From the NCBI GenBank assembly GCA_937967325.1, contig CALBSQ010000056.1, positions 42,404 to 106,403 of the forward strand: a stretch of 64,000 bases of DNA, written 5' to 3'. Below, in pieces: positions 59,435 through 64,000 of the stretch. The position numbers and the translations under genes are program-made. This DNA comes from an uncultured Chloroflexota bacterium. Lineage in GTDB: Bacteria > Chloroflexota > UBA4733. Within the stretch, counting starts at the first letter, position 1, and every line of letters begins with the position of its first letter. The notes beneath the pieces are model-generated. The model worked only from the letters and a program-made list of their open reading frames with translations. It was not told the origin of the DNA and ran no database searches.

Positions 59435-59887
59435 ATGCGCGGCGAGCTGGACATCGGGGCCTTTCGGCCGGACCGCCCGGGCATCCGCAAAGTGCTGGGC
59501 GACCTGGAGGCCGAGATCATGGAGCTGGTCTGGGCGCGGCCGCCCGGTGCGGGGACCACGGTGCGGGACATCTTTGAAGTCCTCTACGAGCGACGTCGGA
59601 TCGCCTACACCACCGTGATGAACACCATGACCCGGCTGGCTCGCAAGGGCCTGCTGCGCAGCGAGAAGCATCCGGAGGGGACCCGGCACGGCTACGTCTA
59701 TTCCCCGAACTACACCGAGGAGGAGTTCGTCTCCCGCTTCGTCGGCCGCATCCTGGAGGAGCTGGTCGTGAACTTCAGCGGCGCCCTCTCGCGCGAGCTG
59801 GAGCGGCTGCACGATCCGGCGGCGCGGCGCCGTGCCGAGCATTTGTTGGCGGAGATCGACCGGCGGCGCAGAGACGAGCCGTCCTAA
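59435..59887 (+). CDS. BlaI/MecI/CopY-family repressor
   Basis: 150 residues. The winged helix LEAEIMELVWARPPGAGTTV, then RIAYTTVMNTMTRLARKGLL with the recognition helix, is typical of BlaI. A C-terminal dimerisation helix follows. GGAGGGGAGGG lies upstream of ATG 59435. It overlaps the M56 peptidase gene by one base, as in blaI-blaR1 pairs. The target could be the copper/redox genes with CTACTAT palindromes, not β-lactamase, since none is in the window. Confidence 0.9.
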   Translation: MRGELDIGAFRPDRPGIRKVLGDLEAEIMELVWARPPGAGTTVRDIFEVLYERRRIAYTTVMNTMTRLARKGLLRSEKHPEGTRHGYVYSPNYTEEEFVSRFVGRILEELVVNFSGALSRELERLHDPAARRRAEHLLAEIDRRRRDEPS

Positions 59888-60855
59888 TGCCATTCCTCCT
59901 CATCCTCTCCAGCCTGCTCGCCGTCTCGCTGCTGGGAGGCGGCCTGCTGCGTGGCTCCTGGGGACACCGATACCCGTCGCTGCCGCTCGTCGTCCTGGCC
60001 GCGCCAACGGTGAGCCTGGGGCTGAGCGCCTGGACGCTCGGGCAGCTAGTCTGGCGTGTGTGCTGGATCGGCGTGGCGCCGGGCGCCGACTTGCTCGGGC
60101 TGGCGCTCCCCATCGGCATGGCGCTCGTGGCGCTGGGGGCGCTGGCTGTGGGGCTGGTCCGGCTAGGCCTCCTCTGGCGATGCACCGGGCGCCGAAGCCT
60201 TCCCGCCTCGTTCAGGCTCCGCTCGGGTCTCGACCGCGTCGCCCGCCGCTTCGGGATGGCGGCGCCGCTCCTCGTGGTCGTCCCTTCGCGCCGGCCACTG
60301 GCGCACGTGTATGGGTTGCCTGGCAACCGTTCCCGATTGGTGGTGTCCACATGGGTGCCGGACCACCTCGACCCTCAGGAAGTCGAAGGGGTGCTGGCCC
60401 ACGAGCTCGCCCACCTCGCCCGCGGCGATCACGTGGTCGCCTGGCTGGCGCTCCTGCTGCGCGATGCTTTCTGCTACCTTCCCAGCAGTCGGGCTGCCTT
60501 CCGCCGGCTCCAGCAGCAGCAGGAGCTCGTGTGCGACGATCTCGCCGCCTGCGTCACCGGGCGGCCGCTGGCGCTGGCCAGCGCCCTGGCGAAGGTCTGG
60601 CAAGGCGCGCTTGGCGCCCCGGCGATGCCGGCCGCGGGGGTCGGACTGGCCGGCGCGCACGCGGATCTGGAGGGCCGCATCCGGCGACTGATGGACGGGA
60701 CCGGGCGCACGAGCAGCGCGCCCGTGCATCCGCGGGTTGCGCTGGTCGGCGCCGGGGGCACGACCGCCGCCGTTTTCGGCTTACAGGCGATGAATCTCGC
60801 CTTGCTGGTCCTGCCCGTGGGCTGCGGCTCGCTGCTCCGTATGCTCGGTTGGTGA
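59887..60855 (+). CDS. M56-family membrane metallopeptidase (BlaR1-like without sensor)
   Basis: 322 residues with three or four membrane helices. The zinc site is VLAHELAHLARGDHVVAWL (HExxH at about 172-176). No C-terminal penicillin-binding sensor domain follows. It presumably cleaves the BlaI-type partner on an unknown signal. ATG 59887 overlaps the repressor stop. Confidence 0.88.
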   Translation: MPFLLILSSLLAVSLLGGGLLRGSWGHRYPSLPLVVLAAPTVSLGLSAWTLGQLVWRVCWIGVAPGADLLGLALPIGMALVALGALAVGLVRLGLLWRCTGRRSLPASFRLRSGLDRVARRFGMAAPLLVVVPSRRPLAHVYGLPGNRSRLVVSTWVPDHLDPQEVEGVLAHELAHLARGDHVVAWLALLLRDAFCYLPSSRAAFRRLQQQQELVCDDLAACVTGRPLALASALAKVWQGALGAPAMPAAGVGLAGAHADLEGRIRRLMDGTGRTSSAPVHPRVALVGAGGTTAAVFGLQAMNLALLVLPVGCGSLLRMLGW

Positions 60856-60913
60856 GAGGGGCGGGGCCGGCGAGCGTCGGGTCGTAGGGCGCCCAGGAGA
60901 GCAGGAGGAAGCC

Positions 60914-61798
60914 TCATCCTGGCAGAAGGGTGCTGCGCAGCGCCGCGGCGAGCGCGAGCTCGGCCACAGCCATTCCCGCGGCCGGCACACCGAGCCACCA
61001 CGCGGCGCACGCGGCGGCCGGCCCGCCGGACACCCAATGGCCGATGTCGCGGAGGGCGATCCAGTTTGCTAGCAGCAAGGTCAGCACGACACCTCCGCTG
61101 CTCAGCAGCGCCACCGGGGAGAGCAGTGGCCCCCAACCGGACGTCACGAGCGCCGCGAAGCCCCCACCGCCCAGCAGGGTCCAGCCCAGGTCTCGCCAGC
61201 CGGGGACCGCCCCGTCAGCAGATGTCGGTGGTGTCGCCTGAACGAGCGCGGGCACGAGCGCGAAAGCCAGCGCGACGCCGGCCAGAATCCCCGTTGCCAA
61301 TCGCAGGCGGAGATCGGGGGCATAGGCGTGGGGCCAGCCCAGGTCATAAAAAACGGCGTTGAAGCCGTCGAGCGCCATGACGCCGAAGCCGAACAGCGTT
61401 GCCAGGATCACCGGCGGGCGCGGCCAATGGAGGAGGCGACTTCGGCCGATCGTGGCGAGCTCCCCCACGCCCACGATGATTCCGCCAAAGATCCCGGTCA
61501 GCCGGGCTTCCAGCGGCAACTGGACGCCGCCAAGGGTATAGGAGTGGCTGGGCCGCTGGGGACAAACACCGTACATGAGTGCCGCCAGCCGGCCGATGAG
61601 CCCCGCTCGAGCGCCCGATACGCCGGGCAGGAGCGCGTCGAGGAGGAGCACCGAGGCAGTCAGAGCGAGCGCCACCAGGAGCGGGCGCGGCCAGCTTGTC
61701 TTTTGACCTGCGCCGCCGCTGAAGGCGGCACGGCGCGGGATCGTTCGGGCCGGCGCGCGACCGGCGGTACGGTCCCCACGGCCGAAGGGCACGTGCAT
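60914..61798 (-). CDS. DUF2085 membrane protein
   Basis: 294 residues, seven or eight helices. The family motif MYGVCPQRPSHSYTLGG is present at about residue 75-91. The start ATG 61798 has GGAGGGGAGG upstream. DUF2085 function is unknown. It is convergent with the M56 gene. Confidence 0.82.
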   Translation of the reverse strand: MHVPFGRGDRTAGRAPARTIPRRAAFSGGAGQKTSWPRPLLVALALTASVLLLDALLPGVSGARAGLIGRLAALMYGVCPQRPSHSYTLGGVQLPLEARLTGIFGGIIVGVGELATIGRSRLLHWPRPPVILATLFGFGVMALDGFNAVFYDLGWPHAYAPDLRLRLATGILAGVALAFALVPALVQATPPTSADGAVPGWRDLGWTLLGGGGFAALVTSGWGPLLSPVALLSSGGVVLTLLLANWIALRDIGHWVSGGPAAACAAWWLGVPAAGMAVAELALAAALRSTLLPG

Positions 61799-61987
61799 GG
61801 CGTACGGCCTCCCCTCCGTTACAGCGTACCGCCGTCTCAGGTCAGTCCGCGTCGGCGAGCGACAGCGCAGGCCAGGGGTCGAGAGGCGCCGGGCGCGGAC
61901 GGCGGATACAATCATCCGGTTGACCCGACCCACCGGCAGCCCATCGCGCCAACGGTCGACGCACAGGGACGCGGGAGGAGTGAGGCG

Positions 61988-62725
61988 ATGATCTGGTGGA
62001 CGAAGCTCTGGCAGTTCCTGACGGAACCAACTGGCGGGACGCTGGGGCGTGCGGCCTGGCTGCTAGTTGGCATCAGCATGCTGGTGGCCATTGCCGGGGC
62101 CATCCTGGCTCTGCGGCCCCACGTCATCACTCGCCCGTTCGTCGCGCGCACCATCTGGCACGCCGGTCCGGTGTCGCGTCGGCGCGGGCCGTCCGAGGCG
62201 CGGCTGGATGCGGACCTGCGCGTGAAGCTCGGCATCGGAGCCAGTGTCTGGAGCCTCACGTTGGTCCTGGCCCTCCTGTTGCGCCTCGTCGGGACGCCCG
62301 AGCTCACGGCACGCCTGCTGCCGGCGCTCGTTCTCGTAATGTTGCCGGTCCTGGTGGGCTACGCCGCGGCCTATCGCCTGTTCTTCTATCCCAGCGTGCT
62401 GGAACAGTGTCGCTCGCTTGACACGCGCAGGGCCTATGAACCCACCGCGAAACGCCCGGCTGGCCAATCACGACGGCACGGCGGCGCCAGGGCCGGCGTT
62501 CGGGCGCTCAAGCAGCCCAAGATCGGGTTGCTGCCGGTCAAGGCGACGCTCGCGACCATCGGCGCGGTCCTTATCTGCGTCCTGTTCATGATCCTCTTCC
62601 CGGGGGCCGCGCACCTGTTCGGCATGCTCGTCGTCGCTCCGTTAGGCTATGCGCTCGGGCTGACCGTCAGTCTGGGCGACGGCTGGCGGGATCGCTCGTT
62701 CCGCCCCAGCGTCGGGCAGGGATGA
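61988..62725 (+). CDS. Hypothetical membrane protein
   Basis: 245 residues from ATG 61988 (GGGAGGAG upstream). Helices at about 20-40, 82-102, 110-130 and 180-230 are separated by basic loops (RRAYEPTAKRPAGQSRRHGG). No family recognised. It is divergent from the DUF2085 gene. Confidence 0.65.
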   Translation: MIWWTKLWQFLTEPTGGTLGRAAWLLVGISMLVAIAGAILALRPHVITRPFVARTIWHAGPVSRRRGPSEARLDADLRVKLGIGASVWSLTLVLALLLRLVGTPELTARLLPALVLVMLPVLVGYAAAYRLFFYPSVLEQCRSLDTRRAYEPTAKRPAGQSRRHGGARAGVRALKQPKIGLLPVKATLATIGAVLICVLFMILFPGAAHLFGMLVVAPLGYALGLTVSLGDGWRDRSFRPSVGQG

Positions 62726-62791
62726 GCACGCTCCCCGCCTGCTGGTGGAGCACAGCGACCAAGCCCTGCTTTCCCGCGCCCGGGCGCGCGG

Positions 62792-63106
62792 TCACTTGCG
62801 GCAGCGCTGCGTGTCCCACCAGCCCAGGCCGGCGACGAGCCCGGCGACCAGCCCCCCGGCGCCGCTGCACAAGAGTTGTCGCCGCGATGGCTCGGGTCGT
62901 GGGTTCAGCATCCGCCCGAGGCGCGCGCACAGCGCCGCGGCGTACCGCCGCCGTGGCCAGGCCGCGCCCGGGCGCAGCAGGGGGAGCCGTGCCGCCATCT
63001 CCAGCACCAGACGCTCGTCCTCATCCTCAGCAACGTAGGGCATGGGAGCGCGGTTCGCCGGCAGGGCGTCGATCTGGCGGTTCAGGCGCTCGTAGCGGTC
63101 GGTCAT
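62792..63106 (-). CDS. Small membrane-anchored protein (copy 2)
   Basis: 104 residues, the same length and about 80 percent identical by eye to the protein at 51477 (MTDRYERLNRQIDALPANRA, then SRRQLLCSGAGGLVAGLVAG). The upstream DNA is similar too (CCAGAGCACAGGGGACACGCC, and GGTTACACGCGGGg/aTAATTACGC further up). The duplicated block spans about 500 bases. Function unknown. Confidence 0.65.
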   Translation of the reverse strand: MTDRYERLNRQIDALPANRAPMPYVAEDEDERLVLEMAARLPLLRPGAAWPRRRYAAALCARLGRMLNPRPEPSRRQLLCSGAGGLVAGLVAGLGWWDTQRCRK

Positions 63107-63358
63107 GGCGTGTCCCCTGTGCTCTGGCGTTCGGCGGCGCGCGACGGCACGGCGCAGCGGCGCGGCCGCCCCCGCTCCGGACCCGCTCAACCGGCGCGTC
63201 CGGAGCAGGTACGCCGCGGCCGACAGTATCCTCCCCCATCGCCGTCACCGTGCATGCGCGCGTGGTTACACGCGGGGATAATTACGCGGTGACCTCAACT
63301 ACAGAGCCGGCGCCGAGCGGCCCGCCGTCGCTGCGTGGTGCGCGATGTGGCTCCGCGC

Positions 63359-64000
63359 TCAGTTTGGTTGGAACGTGATGCCCTGAGTGGACGGCGGCAC
63401 ACGCGGCCAGCCGGTGCAGAGCGCCTCGTCGGTGAGGCAGAACTGGTGGTCTTTGGTCACGTGGGCTGCCCAGGGGGTCTTGAAGTAGGTCTCGTACATG
63501 GCGCGGGCGATGGGGGCGGCGATGTCGGCGCCCTCACCGGCGGCGTGCTCGATCATGGCCACCACGGCGATCTCCGGCTGGTCGGAGGGACCGAAGCTGG
63601 CGAACCAGGCGTGTGGGTTGCGCTGACCACTCTGGGCCGTCCCCGTCTTGCCTGCAACGGGGATCGGGAAGTCGCGGAAGGCCCAGGCGCCCGTCCCCAG
63701 CCAGTCCTTGGTTTCGCCAATCGTCTGGCGCATCGCGGCACGGACGGCGGCCAGCAACTCGGCTTGGACAGGCAATGTGCCGCGCGACTTTGGCGGCGCG
63801 GGCTGGGTCACCTCGCCGGTGGCGGCGACGACCTGGTCCACGATGCGCGGCGTCCAGAGCGTGCCACCGTTGGCGATGGCGGCGATCCAGCTCACCATCT
63901 GGAGCGGCGTGACCAGGAGGAATCCCTGACCGATGGCCATGTTGACCGGATCGCCGGGATACCACGGCTCGTGCTGCGTCTGCTGCTTCCAGGCCGGCGT
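63359..64000 (-). CDS. mrdA: Penicillin-binding protein 2 transpeptidase domain, N-terminus beyond window
   Basis: The 213 visible residues are the end of a class B PBP. The third catalytic motif KTGTAQSGQRNPHAWF is present, and NMAIGQGFLLVTPLQMVSWI precedes it. It cross-links peptidoglycan during elongation. It stays open at base 64000 and ends at TGA 63359. The SxxK motif is outside the window. PBP2 (mrdA) is favoured over FtsI by the DPVNMAIGQG context. Confidence 0.85.
   Translation of the reverse strand, partial: TPAWKQQTQHEPWYPGDPVNMAIGQGFLLVTPLQMVSWIAAIANGGTLWTPRIVDQVVAATGEVTQPAPPKSRGTLPVQAELLAAVRAAMRQTIGETKDWLGTGAWAFRDFPIPVAGKTGTAQSGQRNPHAWFASFGPSDQPEIAVVAMIEHAAGEGADIAAPIARAMYETYFKTPWAAHVTKDHQFCLTDEALCTGWPRVPPSTQGITFQPN

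Noticed and set aside
1..64000. tRNA, rRNA or CRISPR arrays
   Set aside because: Scanned by eye on both strands; no cloverleaf with a convincing T-loop, no rRNA-like block and no regularly spaced repeats were found.

Overview
The window is high-GC, gene-dense DNA that looks like a member of the Chloroflexota, probably close to Thermomicrobia/Sphaerobacter. This is inferred from gene content: Uma2-type restriction-like ORFs, DUF6062 proteins, a DUF2085 membrane protein, many GTG/TTG starts with GGAGG ribosome sites, and palindromic GTAGGGGC repeats between genes. No rRNA, tRNA or CRISPR array was seen. The window is an accessory island of metal, metalloid, fluoride and redox stress genes, mixed with many gene remnants.

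Layout. 1-7.8 kb: sugar or polyol catabolism (partial alcohol dehydrogenase, sugar isomerase, ABC sugar-binding lipoprotein, GntR regulator, SDR), then a DHA2 efflux pump with a divergent TetR regulator. 7.8-13.2 kb: a gene graveyard with truncated MFS, ArsR, Uma2, NmrA-like, IS3 transposase and an Ada/MFS chimera. 13.4-21.5 kb: FUSC exporter, Rpn-like remnant, DUF190 protein, a Clp-N/ribbon-helix-helix fusion and a heterodimeric ABC exporter. 22.2-26.9 kb: two convergent transcription units, each preceded by a fluoride riboswitch. One drives two DUF6062 Cys/His-rich proteins and small ORFs; the other drives a CPA2 antiporter and a universal stress protein. 27-29 kb: arsenic unit (arsR, small ORF, arsM, arsN1). 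30.4-37.2 kb: a mercury operon (CmtR-like repressor, MerF-like transporter, merB, CcdA, several damaged thioredoxin-like genes, merA). 37.5-41.4 kb: a metal P-type ATPase with HMA chaperone and divergent MerR, then a merA remnant. 41.4-44.4 kb: a second arsenic unit (aquaporin, arsC, arsR) followed by an ArsM-like methyltransferase with an in-frame TGA read as selenocysteine. 44.4-51 kb: Tat lipoprotein, SCO1, CopC-CopD, DoxX-like. 52-56.5 kb: CmtR-like repressor with a Cd/Zn/Pb-type ATPase, CadC-like repressor with a CDF exporter, and a SHOCT protein. 56.6-60.9 kb: second SCO1, a thioredoxin-like protein with an in-frame TGA in a UxxC motif, a glutaredoxin-like protein, CcdA, and a BlaI/M56 regulator pair. 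61-64 kb: DUF2085 and other membrane proteins, a duplicate of a small anchored ORF, and the C-terminus of PBP2.

The genes combine metal sensing (ArsR/CmtR, CadC, MerR), chemical conversion (MerA, MerB, ArsC, ArsM, ArsN1), export (P-type ATPases, CDF, MFS, aquaporin) and thiol/selenol redox supply (CcdA, thioredoxin-like, SCO1). The most notable signals are two probable selenoproteins, two fluoride riboswitches (one in front of DUF6062 genes), and an unusually high density of frameshifted, truncated or fused genes.
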